Positions 1 through 11,013 of a stretch of DNA of 64,000 bases are shown piece after piece. The notes below the pieces were generated by a model. That model was not told the DNA's origin. It saw only the letters and a program-made list of their open reading frames with translations, and searched no databases. Both the position numbers and the translations under genes were made by a program. The stretch is from an uncultured Parvularculaceae bacterium (GTDB lineage: Bacteria > Pseudomonadota > Alphaproteobacteria > Caulobacterales > Parvularculaceae): contig CAMYLZ010000025.1 in assembly GCA_947259375.1 (NCBI GenBank), forward strand, positions 434,001 to 498,000, given 5' to 3'. Position 1 is the first letter of the stretch. Each line of letters starts with the position of its first letter.

Positions 1-2
1 CC

Positions 3-86
3 GCCACAGCATATCATGCGGCAAGGGCGATCAGAAAACCGCAAGCGCTGAGCCGTTTGATCACGTCAAACCTGTGGAAAAAATAA
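3..86 (+). CDS. Possible C-terminal end of a gene entering from the left
   Basis: Frame 3 is open from the window edge to a TAA at 84-86, which overlaps the first bases of a strong terminator stem. The 27 visible residues (ending LSRLITSNLWKK) are basic and could be a C-terminal helix. The other forward frames are also open for a while, so only the fit of stop codon and terminator favours this one. The product cannot be told from so short a tail. Confidence 0.3.
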   Translation, partial: ATAYHAARAIRKPQALSRLITSNLWKK

Positions 87-114
87 AGCCCCGGCAATGC
101 GCGCCGGGGCTTTT
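85..114. terminator. Bidirectional rho-independent terminator
   Basis: An 11-bp perfect stem (AAAGCCCCGGC at 85-95 pairing with 103-113) closes a 7-nt loop and runs into TTTT on the plus strand. On the minus strand it is followed by a T-rich tract (complement of 77-87). It can end both the gene entering from the left and the leftward histone-like gene. Confidence 0.85.
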
Positions 115-115
115 G

Positions 116-333
116 ATGAATTCGTTTGCGGAATTCCAGTGTCGTAAAACGCTTTGGGCGTTTTGATCTCGTCTTGTTGCGGAATACCCCCGCCTGTCAT
201 CGGCCCGATTACCGCCGGCCCGATGAAAAGCCCTCTTTTTACGCAAGTGATGCTTCTATACATCACTTTTTTGAGCGGCGATTGATCAAAACAGACATGT
301 TTCAGAACATTTGCGCCTGAAACACGGCGCCGA
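116..333. other. Intergenic stretch, no gene recognised
   Basis: This lies between the terminator and the stop codon of the histone-like gene. Short ORFs exist on both strands, but none has a convincing ribosome site or a recognisable product. It is probably the 3' untranslated region of the leftward gene. Confidence 0.4.
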
Positions 334-735
334 TTACCGGCGCTTGGTTGCGCGTTTCGCCGTCTTGCGCTTGGTCGTTTTACGCTTGGCGGTTTTGCGT
401 TTCACCGCTTTCTTCGCCGTCTTGCGCTTGGTCGTTTTCTTCTTCGCGGCCTTGCGCTTGGCAGGCGCTTTACGCTTCACGGCTTTCTTCGCCGTTTTGC
501 GCTTTGCAGTTTTGCGCTTTGTCGTCTTGCGCTTAACCGCCTTGCGTTTCACGGCTTTTTTCGCCGTTTTACGCTTGGTCGCTTTCTTCTTCGTCGCTTT
601 GCGCTTGGTTGTTTTGCGCTTGGCTGGCGCCTTACGCTTCACAGCCTTCTTCGCTGTCGACTTACGCTTGGTCGTTTTACGTTTCGCGGTTTTCTTCGCC
701 GCTTTTCTCTTGGTCGTTTTTCTCTTGACCGCCAT
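334..735 (-). CDS. Histone H1-like Lys/Arg/Ala/Thr repeat protein
   Basis: The 133-residue protein is almost entirely Lys, Arg, Ala and Thr, in degenerate repeats such as KRKTTKRKTAKRK and KKAVKRKAPAKRK. It has no acidic residues and no predicted fold. This resembles the C-terminal tail of eukaryotic histone H1 and bacterial H1-like proteins (HC2 or AlgP type), which bind DNA nonspecifically and compact the nucleoid; that role is inferred from composition. The start is secure: GGAGGTGAACC directly precedes the ATG. The gene is monocistronic, with a bidirectional terminator about 220 bp downstream. The repeats are visible in the DNA too, so the length probably varies between strains. Confidence 0.8.
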   Translation of the reverse strand: MAVKRKTTKRKAAKKTAKRKTTKRKSTAKKAVKRKAPAKRKTTKRKATKKKATKRKTAKKAVKRKAVKRKTTKRKTAKRKTAKKAVKRKAPAKRKAAKKKTTKRKTAKKAVKRKTAKRKTTKRKTAKRATKRR

Positions 736-860
736 GGTTCACCTCCGAATCATGATTCGAAAGCTGAACAATAACCGAATTTACTAAAAAAGTATTGTAT
801 GCGCGCAACGTCATGCGCGCGCATCAAACATTTTTTGGATTTTTTGATTCGTTTTGCGAA

Positions 861-1319
861 TTAAAACGGAATGTCGTCGTCCAACTCATAACTTTGTCCG
901 CCAGAAGAACGGCCTTGTTCTGACATTCCGTTGTCGTCGCGTTGGTAACCGCCGCCACCGCCGCCGCTTCTTCCATCGAGCATCACCATCGATGAATTGA
1001 AATTACGCAAGACAACTTCGGTCGTATAACGGTCATTACCGTTTTGATCCTGCCACTTGCGCGTTTCGAGCTGGCCTTCGAGATAAACCTTCGAGCCCTT
1101 TTTCAGATATTGCTCGGCGACGCGCACCAGACCTTCGGAAAAGATCGCAACGGAGTGCCATTCGGTTTTCTCGCGCCGCTCGCCGGTATTTCTGTCTTTC
1201 CAGTTTTCTGACGTCGCCACGCGCAAATTGCAGACGGATCCGCCGTTCTGAAACTTGCGTACTTCCGGGTCGGCGCCCAGATTGCCGACCAAGATGACTT
1301 TGTTGACGCTGCCAGCCAT
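861..1319 (-). CDS. ssb: Single-stranded DNA-binding protein SSB
   Basis: The 152-residue protein has an N-terminal OB fold (starting [19 protein letters not shown]), a Gly-rich linker and the acidic tail DDDIPF, which recruits partners such as RecO, RecQ and PriA. SSB covers single-stranded DNA in replication, recombination and repair. An in-frame ATG 60 bp upstream exists, but AGGAGA lies just before 1319 and homologues begin at MAGS, so the shorter start is chosen. It is divergent from uvrA with a LexA box in the shared 223-bp interval, the classical SOS arrangement. Confidence 0.97.
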   Translation of the reverse strand: MAGSVNKVILVGNLGADPEVRKFQNGGSVCNLRVATSENWKDRNTGERREKTEWHSVAIFSEGLVRVAEQYLKKGSKVYLEGQLETRKWQDQNGNDRYTTEVVLRNFNSSMVMLDGRSGGGGGGYQRDDNGMSEQGRSSGGQSYELDDDIPF

Positions 1320-1422
1320 GAAATATCTCCTGAAATACCGTTCGGATAAGCTAATCGCGCGGATTCGCGCTGCATTCAACGATTGGTTCTCCCCAATCGC
1401 ACAGGCGCGGGGGCGACAAAAT

Positions 1423-1437
1423 GTTCACAGCTTGTTC
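1423..1437. promoter_or_regulatory. LexA (SOS) box, alphaproteobacterial type
   Basis: GTTCACAGCTTGTTC is an exact match to GTTC-N7-GTTC, the LexA operator known from alphaproteobacteria. It lies between divergent ssb and uvrA, about 100 bp from each start. LexA control of one or both genes is an inference from the site and the position. Confidence 0.85.
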
Positions 1438-1542
1438 TTCATGTCAACGGCGATATAAAGGCGCTTTGAGCCAAGTCGCCTAGCGCGGCACGGTCCAAAG
1501 CAGCCTGCCGTATTCTGCGTATAAAAGAGACGAAAGCCCCAG

Positions 1543-4467
<2,925 letters not shown>

Positions 4468-4575
4468 GGTCCAGATTCATAACCAGTAGCATACGGTCGC
4501 GGTGAGTTGAACGGCGGCGAGGAAGTCGCATTTGCGCAACAAAACCCGACGCAGAAACTAGACTACCTCTTGTTT

Positions 4576-5019
4576 TCATCGCCTTACGTGCCAAGCGACC
4601 GTCATCTGTGCGACTGTCCGGCTCTCCTCATCCGTGAGATCGACGAGAACGTCAAACTGGACTTTTCCCTCGTCCTGCAATTCTTTGAGAAGGTCGCGGC
4701 TGGGACGCGACGTCTTCGCATGCGCCTTGATTGTTCCTTTTGCGATACGCTTGTAATCAATCGTCGCGTTGGCGGCCACCGGCTTTACCGACATAAGAAC
4801 GGAGTAAAGAGCGCCCGCCATCGCGCCGCCTGATGCAGTTTCTCCAAGCGTAAACAGCGCGCCAGCATGCTGCGATTTTAAATGATTGATGCTGGAATCT
4901 GTCTGTTCTAACTGCGCCTCCGCCACGCCGTCATCAATCGAAAGCAATTCGACCCCTGCATGTTTTGCGAACGGCACCATATGGCCGAGTTGGGTTTTAA
5001 TCATTTCGTAGTGAGACAC
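4576..5019 (-). CDS. PaaI/DUF4442-type hotdog-fold thioesterase
   Basis: The 147-residue single-domain protein has the look of a hotdog-fold acyl-CoA thioesterase: a central LKSQHAGALFTLGETASG segment, where the long hotdog helix begins, and strands such as AEAQLEQTDSSINHL and ATIDYKRIAKGTIKAHA. Family members hydrolyse acyl-CoA esters in the cytoplasm; the substrate here is unknown. It converges with uvrA, and its 5' side faces the repeat island at 5.0-5.8 kb. No operon partner is seen. Confidence 0.7.
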   Translation of the reverse strand: MSHYEMIKTQLGHMVPFAKHAGVELLSIDDGVAEAQLEQTDSSINHLKSQHAGALFTLGETASGGAMAGALYSVLMSVKPVAANATIDYKRIAKGTIKAHAKTSRPSRDLLKELQDEGKVQFDVLVDLTDEESRTVAQMTVAWHVRR

Positions 5020-5044
5020 ATTATTCTCCGGTCTTGCTTGGCTT

Positions 5045-5070
5045 TAAATCCGGCTGAACGCCCGGATTTA
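5045..5070. repeat. Perfect 9-bp inverted repeat upstream of the thioesterase gene
   Basis: TAAATCCGG (5045-5053) and CCGGATTTA (5062-5070) form a perfect stem with an 8-nt loop, followed on the plus strand by a run of G. It sits 26 bp upstream of the leftward thioesterase start, so it could be an operator or a leader hairpin. There is no T tract, so it is not a clear terminator. Confidence 0.5.
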
Positions 5071-5210
5071 GGGGGGGCGCAACAAAAGATCAGAGCAACA
5101 GAATATGTCAATCAATCAACTCAGTTCATGAGGCAACCACGCCGCTGCGCGTCCTACAGGTCTCACAAACCCTCACCACCCGCGGTTCCGCACGGGCCCG
5201 GTGCCCCGCC

Positions 5211-5270
5211 CACAGCCCAGGCGGTTGGTTTTGAAGATGGACGCCACGATCAAGTCGTGGCGAGTCGGCG
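5211..5270 (+). repeat. 60-bp direct repeat, copy 1, with palindromic core
   Basis: This block recurs at 5412-5471 with only a few differences. Its core (5238-5266) is a 29-nt palindromic element with arms CGCCACGA and TCGTGGCG around TCAAG. The two copies are about 200 bp apart. No gene is evident here; the open frames across the block are probably shadows. Confidence 0.8.
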
Positions 5271-5362
5271 CGTGCGGAAAGGGCGCGCCATGGGTCCCGG
5301 GTCGGCGCCCAGAATCACGCGGGAGGATAAGTATCAACTACATCGCCAGCCTTTCCTCTCGC

Positions 5363-5391
5363 GACTCCCCACGCTTTAAGCGTGGGGTCCA
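5363..5391 (-). repeat. REP-like palindrome, inverted and diverged copy
   Basis: The stem is CCCCACGC (5367-5374) with GCGTGGGG (5380-5387) around TTTAA, flanked by GACTC and GTCCA. Read in reverse, the cores at 5238-5266 and 5439-5467 have the same length, the same flanks and the same stem, with paired changes at two stem positions. It is therefore a third member of the same element in the opposite orientation. Confidence 0.75.
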
Positions 5392-5411
5392 GCTCACGCC
5401 CTTTCCGCGAC

Positions 5412-5471
5412 CACAGCGTAGGCGGTTGGTTTTAGAGATGGACGCCACGATCAAGTCGTGGCGAGTCGGCG
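5412..5471 (+). repeat. 60-bp direct repeat, copy 2, with palindromic core
   Basis: This is the second copy of the 5211-5270 block, with core 5439-5467 (arms CGCCACGA and TCGTGGCG). The core is identical to copy 1, while the flanks differ at a handful of positions. Confidence 0.8.
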
Positions 5472-5523
5472 GCGGGCAGGCAGTGCTTCTCTCCGAGCCA
5501 ATGCGAAAGCCCCTTCCGCTGTC

Positions 5524-5566
5524 ATCCCGTGCGCGGCGCGGCATGTTAATGCTGCGCGTCCGGGAT
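5524..5566. repeat. Imperfect long palindrome, second REP type
   Basis: Outer arms ATCCCG (5524) and CGGGAT (ending 5566) enclose inner arms GCGCGGCAT and ATGCTGCGC around GTTA. The shape, and the reverse-strand ending GGGATGACA, resemble dispersed intergenic palindromes common in alphaproteobacteria. Family membership would need a genome scan. Confidence 0.55.
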
Positions 5567-5587
5567 AACCAACACCCCAAAACCACC

Positions 5588-5677
5588 CACACGCATGGCG
5601 CGCATACCCCATGAAAAAATACAACTTATGTGATGAAAACAGCCATGAATCCCGCCTTTGGTGGATAGTTATCCACC
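5588..5677 (+). repeat. 90-bp dispersed repeat, copy 1
   Basis: This block matches the reverse strand of 62904-62993 without gaps at about 73 of 90 positions by hand count. It ends in the palindrome GGTGGATAGTTATCCACC (5660-5677), whose right arm TTATCCACC is one base off the DnaA box TTATCCACA. The last part can be read as the short peptide KNTTYVMKTAMNPAFGG. Weaker similarity continues to about 5702 (CCTTATAGTG here, CCTTATGATG in the other copy). Confidence 0.8.
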
Positions 5678-5821
5678 CCCTTGCCGGCGCCCTTATAGTG
5701 TCAACATGCCGGATGCCGACAGTTGCGGCGCGGGACGCACCGTTGATTGCCGCTCCCCGGAAACAGGGCTAGCGTCGCCGCTACGGCAGGCCAAATAGAA
5801 CGGCGAAGAAAGGGATGACCA

Positions 5822-6667
5822 ATGCGGATGACGAGAAAACATACAGGCCAGGTTTTCACCCTAATTGCCGCGCTCGCGCTTACCGCCTGCGGACCGCAAA
5901 CCAGCGCCCCGCACGCCGAAGGCCAGGCGCTCACGACTGACGGCATCGACCTTTCCCGTTATGACATTGTCGATCTCAGCCATGCATTCGGGCCCGATAC
6001 CGTCTATTGGCCGACCGCGCCGTTGCGCTTTGAGCAGGAAACCGTGTTCGAAGGCGAACGCGAGGACGGCATGTTCTATTCCGCCTTCACTTTCGCCGGG
6101 CCGGAGCATGGCGGCACGCATCTCGACGCGCCCTATCACTTCCATCCGAAAGGCGACAAGGCCGCCGCCGTGCCGCTGTCGCGGCTGGTCGCGCCGGCGG
6201 TCGTCATCGATGTCAGTGAACAGGCCGGGGACGATCCGCTTTACCGCCTGACGCCGCGAGACCTCACCGCATTCGAAACGGCGCATGGCGAGATCGCGCC
6301 CGGAACCATCGTGCTGTTGCGCACCGGCTGGTCGCGTTTCTGGCCGGACGCGGAACGCTATCTCGGCGGGACGGACCCGGCGGCCCTCGCCTTTCCGAGT
6401 TTTGGCGAAGACGCCGCACGCATGCTCGTGGAGGAGCGTAAAGTCGCCGCCATGGGCGTCGATACCGGCTCCACCGATTACGGACCGTCGACGGATTTTC
6501 CCGTGCACCGCATCATGGGCGCGGCCAATGTGCCCGGATTTGAGAACCTCACCGCGCTCGACCGGCTGCCGGCAACCGGCGCGTTGATGATCGCTCTGCC
6601 AATGAAGATCGAAGGCGGCTCGGGCGGGCCCTTGCGCGCCATCGCACTTGTTCCGAAGGCTGAGTGA
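5822..6667 (+). CDS. Cyclase-family (kynurenine formamidase-like) lipoprotein
   Basis: The 281-residue protein has a lipoprotein signal peptide (LIAALALTAC, lipobox Cys near residue 23), so it is probably anchored in the envelope. The metal-binding motif HGGTHLDAPYHFHP is characteristic of the cyclase/KynB family of metal-dependent hydrolases, which open amide or lactone bonds; the actual substrate is unknown. Conserved blocks IVDLSHAFGPDTVYWP and GVDTGSTDYGP also fit. It starts at the first of two ATGs, after AAAGGGA. The gene ends directly against the convergent sdaA stop. Nothing nearby suggests tryptophan catabolism, so a kynurenine role should not be assumed. Confidence 0.85.
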   Translation: MRMTRKHTGQVFTLIAALALTACGPQTSAPHAEGQALTTDGIDLSRYDIVDLSHAFGPDTVYWPTAPLRFEQETVFEGEREDGMFYSAFTFAGPEHGGTHLDAPYHFHPKGDKAAAVPLSRLVAPAVVIDVSEQAGDDPLYRLTPRDLTAFETAHGEIAPGTIVLLRTGWSRFWPDAERYLGGTDPAALAFPSFGEDAARMLVEERKVAAMGVDTGSTDYGPSTDFPVHRIMGAANVPGFENLTALDRLPATGALMIALPMKIEGGSGGPLRAIALVPKAE

Positions 6668-8047
6668 TCAGCACTCGACGACATTGACAGCCAGCCCGCC
6701 CTCAGAGGTTTCCTTATATTTACGCGACATGTCGAGGCCGGTCTGACGCATGGTTTCGATCACCTGATCGAGGGAGACTTTATGCTCTTCGGACGCCCGC
6801 AAGGCGAGCCGCGCGGCATTGACCGCTTTCACCGCGCCGATGGCGTTCCGCTCGATGCATGGGATCTGCACGAGGCCGCCAACAGGGTCGCAGGTAAGGC
6901 CGAGATTATGCTCCATGCCGATCTCGGCGGCGTGCTCGACCTGCGCCGGCGTTCCGCCCCAGACGGCGGCGAGGCCGCCCGCCGCCATGGAACAGGCGAC
7001 GCCCACCTCGCCCTGGCAGCCCATCTCCGCGCCCGAAATCGATGCGCGCTGCTTGTAGAGAATGCCGATGCCGGCGGCGGTAAGAAGGAAGGTGCGGATA
7101 TGACCGAGATTTTCCTCACCATCGACGACGCAATAATGTCGGAGGACGGAAGGAATAATTCCCGCCGCGCCATTGGTGGGCGCCGTCACCACGCGCCCGC
7201 CGGCCGCGTTTTCCTCATTCACCGCCATGGCGTAGACATTCAGCCAGTCGAACAATTGCTCGCGCTCATTGGCCAGCGGCGCCTCGGCCAGCTTGGCGTA
7301 AAGCGCCGGCGCGCGGCGTTTGACTTTAAGCCCGCCCGGCAACTCGCCTCGGGTCTTCAGCCCGCGATCAACGCAATCGCGCATCGCGAACCAGATGCGG
7401 TCAAGCATCGCTTGGGTTTCGTCGCGCGGGCGGTGTTCGTCCTCATTTTCAAGGACAATATCGGAGATCGACAAGCCGCCATCACGACACAGCGCCAAAA
7501 GCTCCCGCGCGGAAGCGAATGCATGACGCCCGGCGCGCGCGCCAACGATCAAATCATCCTCCGCCGGCGCGGTCAGTTGTTTTTCACTGGCGATGAACCC
7601 GCCGCCGACGGAATAATAGACTTGCGAGAAAAGCTCGGCGCCGCTGCTGTCAAAAAGCGTGAGACGCATTTCATTGGGATGCAGGCTCGGCGTGATGTCG
7701 CCGCGCAAATCAATGTCGGTTTTCGGGTCAAAGGCGATTTCCGGGCCATCGAAAAGCGTCAACCGACCGCCGGAATGCAACGCCGCGACAGCCTTGTCCG
7801 CCGCATCCGGGTCGGTCTCGTCCGGTTTGAACCCCATCAGGCCGAGCATGACGGCTTTGTCCGTGCCATGACCGATGCCGGTGAGCGCCAGCGACCCATG
7901 AAGGTCGGCCTTGACTCTTGCCGCGCTTGCAAGCACGCCGGCGCGCGCTGCCTCCTCCAGAAAGCGTACGCCAATGCGCATCGGCCCGACCGTATGCGAC
8001 GAGGACGGGCCGATGCCCACCTTGAATATCTCGAAGACGCCAAGCAC
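6668..8047 (-). CDS. sdaA: L-serine ammonia-lyase (L-serine dehydratase), single-chain
   Basis: The 459-residue enzyme deaminates L-serine to pyruvate and ammonia using a 4Fe-4S cluster. Motif [11 protein letters not shown] near the N-terminus belongs to the beta part. The cluster cysteines are in the alpha part ([22 protein letters not shown]). Alpha and beta domains are fused in one chain, as in E. coli SdaA. The start is GTG at 8045-8047, matching the usual N-terminus ([17 protein letters not shown]). It appears monocistronic; the next leftward gene upstream ends 111 bp away. Confidence 0.97.
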   Translation of the reverse strand: MLGVFEIFKVGIGPSSSHTVGPMRIGVRFLEEAARAGVLASAARVKADLHGSLALTGIGHGTDKAVMLGLMGFKPDETDPDAADKAVAALHSGGRLTLFDGPEIAFDPKTDIDLRGDITPSLHPNEMRLTLFDSSGAELFSQVYYSVGGGFIASEKQLTAPAEDDLIVGARAGRHAFASARELLALCRDGGLSISDIVLENEDEHRPRDETQAMLDRIWFAMRDCVDRGLKTRGELPGGLKVKRRAPALYAKLAEAPLANEREQLFDWLNVYAMAVNEENAAGGRVVTAPTNGAAGIIPSVLRHYCVVDGEENLGHIRTFLLTAAGIGILYKQRASISGAEMGCQGEVGVACSMAAGGLAAVWGGTPAQVEHAAEIGMEHNLGLTCDPVGGLVQIPCIERNAIGAVKAVNAARLALRASEEHKVSLDQVIETMRQTGLDMSRKYKETSEGGLAVNVVEC

Positions 8048-8158
8048 GCCCGCGCTCCCTGTTCATTTTTGTTATATCGCGACATCACGCGCCGCGCGCC
8101 CATCGCCTACATCAAAGCCGGGGATTCGTCGATGGGCGCCGCCCGCCCGCAGGCGCGC

Positions 8159-8917
8159 TCAGCGCCGGTCCTTCAGTTCCGGCTCGAAACCGAGGGCGCG
8201 CATAGCGTTGCAGACAGCGTCGATCGCTTGTTGGGCGGCGTCGGCATTTACCGCGCGCGCCACCACGGTCACGCCCTTGACGTCGCCGTCTATCGGATAG
8301 CTGCCGATTGCGACGCCGTCGCAGGCCGCCTGAATTTCGCGCAAATGATCGGCGATCATCGACTCCGGCAGGTTACGCGCGGTCGCCGCAAGCGAATGAA
8401 TGATTTCGCCGCGCGCGATCTCCTTGTCGAGCGCATCGAGCATCGCCTGGAATATGCGCGGCACGCCGGCCATGACGAATATATTGCCGATCTTGACGCC
8501 GGGCGCGCCGGATACCGGGTTTTCAATCAATTCCGCCCCTTCCGGCGTGCGCGCCATGCGCAACCGCGCCGGCGTCGCCTCGACATTGCGCGCGGCATAA
8601 AATGCGCGGATCATCGCCGCCGCTTGCGGGTGTTCGATCACCGGCACATCCAGCGCGGCGGCAATCGCATCAACGGTGATATCGTCATGGGTCGGACCGA
8701 TGCCGCCAGAGGTGAAGACATAGTCATAGGCGCCGCGCAACGCGTTCAGCGCCGCTGCGATATCCAGGATTTCATCGCCAACGACGCGCGCTTCCTTGAG
8801 GGCGACGCCGCGCTCGGTCAGCCAGCCCGCGAGAAAGTGCATATTCGCATCGCGCGTCCGGCCGGACAGCAACTCATCGCCAATCGCCAGGATCGCCGCA
8901 GTTTTCTGCTTCGCCAT
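8159..8917 (-). CDS. CinA N-terminal (MoaB/MogA-like) domain protein
   Basis: The 252-residue protein begins MAKQKTAAILAIGDELLSGR and contains the molybdopterin-binding fold motif TSGGIGPTHDDIT, the hallmark of the competence/damage-inducible CinA N-terminal domain. It lacks the C-terminal nicotinamide-nucleotide amidase domain, which is encoded separately at 44.2 kb (pncC). The open frame extends 34 codons upstream, but the ATG at 8917 has GGAAGCGAG in front and matches homologues. The activity of the stand-alone domain (possibly ADP-ribose or NAD-derivative pyrophosphatase) is uncertain. It is divergent from the S9 peptidase gene. Confidence 0.9.
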   Translation of the reverse strand: MAKQKTAAILAIGDELLSGRTRDANMHFLAGWLTERGVALKEARVVGDEILDIAAALNALRGAYDYVFTSGGIGPTHDDITVDAIAAALDVPVIEHPQAAAMIRAFYAARNVEATPARLRMARTPEGAELIENPVSGAPGVKIGNIFVMAGVPRIFQAMLDALDKEIARGEIIHSLAATARNLPESMIADHLREIQAACDGVAIGSYPIDGDVKGVTVVARAVNADAAQQAIDAVCNAMRALGFEPELKDRR

Positions 8918-9008
8918 GATTTTCTCGCTTCCGACGTCAGGAATTCGTGGTTGTCGCATAGCCGAAAGCTTTCCTATAGTCGACCACAGCAATAATTTGA
9001 GGGTGACC

Positions 9009-10916
9009 ATGAAACTCAACGGATTTACGCTCGCCGCCTTGGTTGCATTTGCGCCTGCGACGGCGATGGCGGAAGCGCCGCCGATCTATTCAGCCGAGGC
9101 GTTCTACAAGACCACGGATATCGGCATCGCCGGCGGCGAATATGCGTTCTCAGCGGGCGATGGCGGATTGTTGATCACATCCGATGAAAGCGGGGTTTAT
9201 AATGCATATTTGCTGAACCTCGAAACCAATGAACGCACGCCGCTGACCGCGTCCGAGACCAGCGCAACCTACGCCATTTCGTTTTTCCCCGACGGCGCCC
9301 GTTTCCTTTACACTTCGGACAATGGCGGCGACGAGCTCAATCACGTTTTTGCGGACGGGCCGGATATGGCGCCGCGCGACCTCACCCCCGGCGACAACCT
9401 CAAGGCCGGCTTTGTCGGCTGGGTCGATGACGGCGCCGGCTTCATCCTCCAGACCAATGAACGGGACAACCGCTTTTTCGACCTTTATCGCTATGACGCA
9501 TCGACCTTTGAACGCGAGATGATTTTCGCCAACGACCTTGGCCTTGGCGGCGTCACGGTCTCTCGCGACGGCGCTTATGCGGCCGGCGTCAAATCACGCA
9601 CTTCCGCCGATGACGATATTTATCTGATCGACCTCGCTGGCGGCGGCGCGCCGGCAAACATCACCGCCCATCAGGGCAACATCTCGCACGCGGTCTATGA
9701 CTTTACGCCTGAAGGCGACAAGCTGGTCTATGGCACGGATGAGCATGGCGAGTTTACGCAAGCCTGGACCCACGATCTTAAAACCGGCGAGAAAAAAGTC
9801 CTGATCACTGACGACTGGGATATTTCCTTTGTGTCATTCTCGCCGTCGGGCCGGTACCAGGTGCACGGCGCCAATGTCGATGCCTCGACCGCGGTGACAA
9901 TCACGGACCGCAAGCGCGGCAAGGCGCTGAAATTGCCGAAAGGCCTGCCGGAAGGCGATCTGCGCAATGTGCGCTTTACGTCGGACGAAAAGACAATTGC
10001 GTTTCTCGTAAACGCGTCAACGTCGCCGTCAAATGCCTTCACCGCTGATATAAACGGCAAGAAATTCGCGCAGCATACGGAGGCGCTGAACCCGGAAATC
10101 AACCCGGCGCATCTCGTGGAGAGCGAAGTCGTCCGTTATGAGAGCTTTGACGGCCTGAAAATCCCGTCGATCCTCTACAAACCGAAGGGTGCGAGCGCCG
10201 ACAATCCGGCGCCGGCGCTGGTCTGGGTCCATGGCGGACCCGGCGGGCAAACACGCACTGGCTATTCGGCGACGATCCAGCATCTCGTCAATAACGGCTA
10301 CGCTGTTCTCGGCGCCAATAATCGTGGCTCCTCAGGCTACGGAAAGACTTTCTTTCATCTCGATGACAAAAAGCACGGCGACGTGGACTTGCAGGATATC
10401 GTCTATGGCCGGACCTATCTGGAAGGGCTCGACTGGGTCGATAGCGAGCGCATCGGGATCATTGGCGGGTCTTATGGCGGCTACATGGTCATGGCGGCGC
10501 TGGCGTTCGAACCGGAGGTGTTCGATGTCGGCATCAACATTTTCGGCGTCACCAACTGGGTGCGCACGCTGACCAGCATTCCGCCCTGGTGGGAATCCTT
10601 CAAGGAAGCGCTTTACGATGAAATGGGCGACCCTGAGACGGATGGCGAAAGGCACCGCCGTATCTCGCCGCTGTTCCATGCGGATAATGTGACGAAACCC
10701 GTCCTCGTGGTTCAAGGCGCCAATGATCCGCGCGTGTTGCAAGTCGAGAGCGACGAGATGGTGGCGGCACTGCGCGAGAATGGCGTTCCGGTGGAATATG
10801 TGCTGTTCCCGGATGAAGGTCATGGCTTCAGAAGCCGGGACAATCGCATCACCGCGTCGCAAGCCTATATCTCTTTCCTCGATGAATATCTGCGAGGCGA
10901 CGCCGCACCTGAATAA
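9009..10916 (+). CDS. Secreted S9-family serine peptidase (prolyl oligopeptidase type)
   Basis: The 635-residue protein has an N-terminal signal peptide ending near AMAEA, a beta-propeller-like region (about 30-375) and a C-terminal alpha/beta-hydrolase domain. The catalytic triad is visible: Ser488 in GGSYGG, Asp573 in GANDPRV, His605 in DEGHGF. The oxyanion region WVHGGPGGQ is present. Such enzymes cleave short peptides or acyl-peptides, probably in the periplasm. The start at 9009 follows GAGGGTGACC; the much longer open frame upstream is only antisense to cinA. A second S9 enzyme, of DPP-IV type, is at 26.2 kb. Confidence 0.93.
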   Translation: MKLNGFTLAALVAFAPATAMAEAPPIYSAEAFYKTTDIGIAGGEYAFSAGDGGLLITSDESGVYNAYLLNLETNERTPLTASETSATYAISFFPDGARFLYTSDNGGDELNHVFADGPDMAPRDLTPGDNLKAGFVGWVDDGAGFILQTNERDNRFFDLYRYDASTFEREMIFANDLGLGGVTVSRDGAYAAGVKSRTSADDDIYLIDLAGGGAPANITAHQGNISHAVYDFTPEGDKLVYGTDEHGEFTQAWTHDLKTGEKKVLITDDWDISFVSFSPSGRYQVHGANVDASTAVTITDRKRGKALKLPKGLPEGDLRNVRFTSDEKTIAFLVNASTSPSNAFTADINGKKFAQHTEALNPEINPAHLVESEVVRYESFDGLKIPSILYKPKGASADNPAPALVWVHGGPGGQTRTGYSATIQHLVNNGYAVLGANNRGSSGYGKTFFHLDDKKHGDVDLQDIVYGRTYLEGLDWVDSERIGIIGGSYGGYMVMAALAFEPEVFDVGINIFGVTNWVRTLTSIPPWWESFKEALYDEMGDPETDGERHRRISPLFHADNVTKPVLVVQGANDPRVLQVESDEMVAALRENGVPVEYVLFPDEGHGFRSRDNRITASQAYISFLDEYLRGDAAPE

Positions 10917-11013
10917 CTAATCCGCACCTGACACCAATGGGGCGGCGCTGGCGACAGCGCCGCTTCGCCTCTGCCGAATAAAATGAATAATGTGAAACGA
11001 AACACGCCGGAAC

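Noticed and set aside
5201-5614. ORFs across the repeat island, whose duplicated part reads LVLKMDATIKSWRVG and LVLEMDATIKSWRVG
   Set aside because: The peptide repeat comes from the 60-bp DNA repeat with palindromic core. There is no ribosome site or family resemblance, and the opposite strand is equally open.
6782-8995. A 737-codon rightward ORF
   Set aside because: It lies antisense to sdaA and cinA, whose products are clearly recognisable. Its translation is rich in Arg, Ala and His without domain motifs, as expected for a shadow frame in G+C-rich coding DNA.
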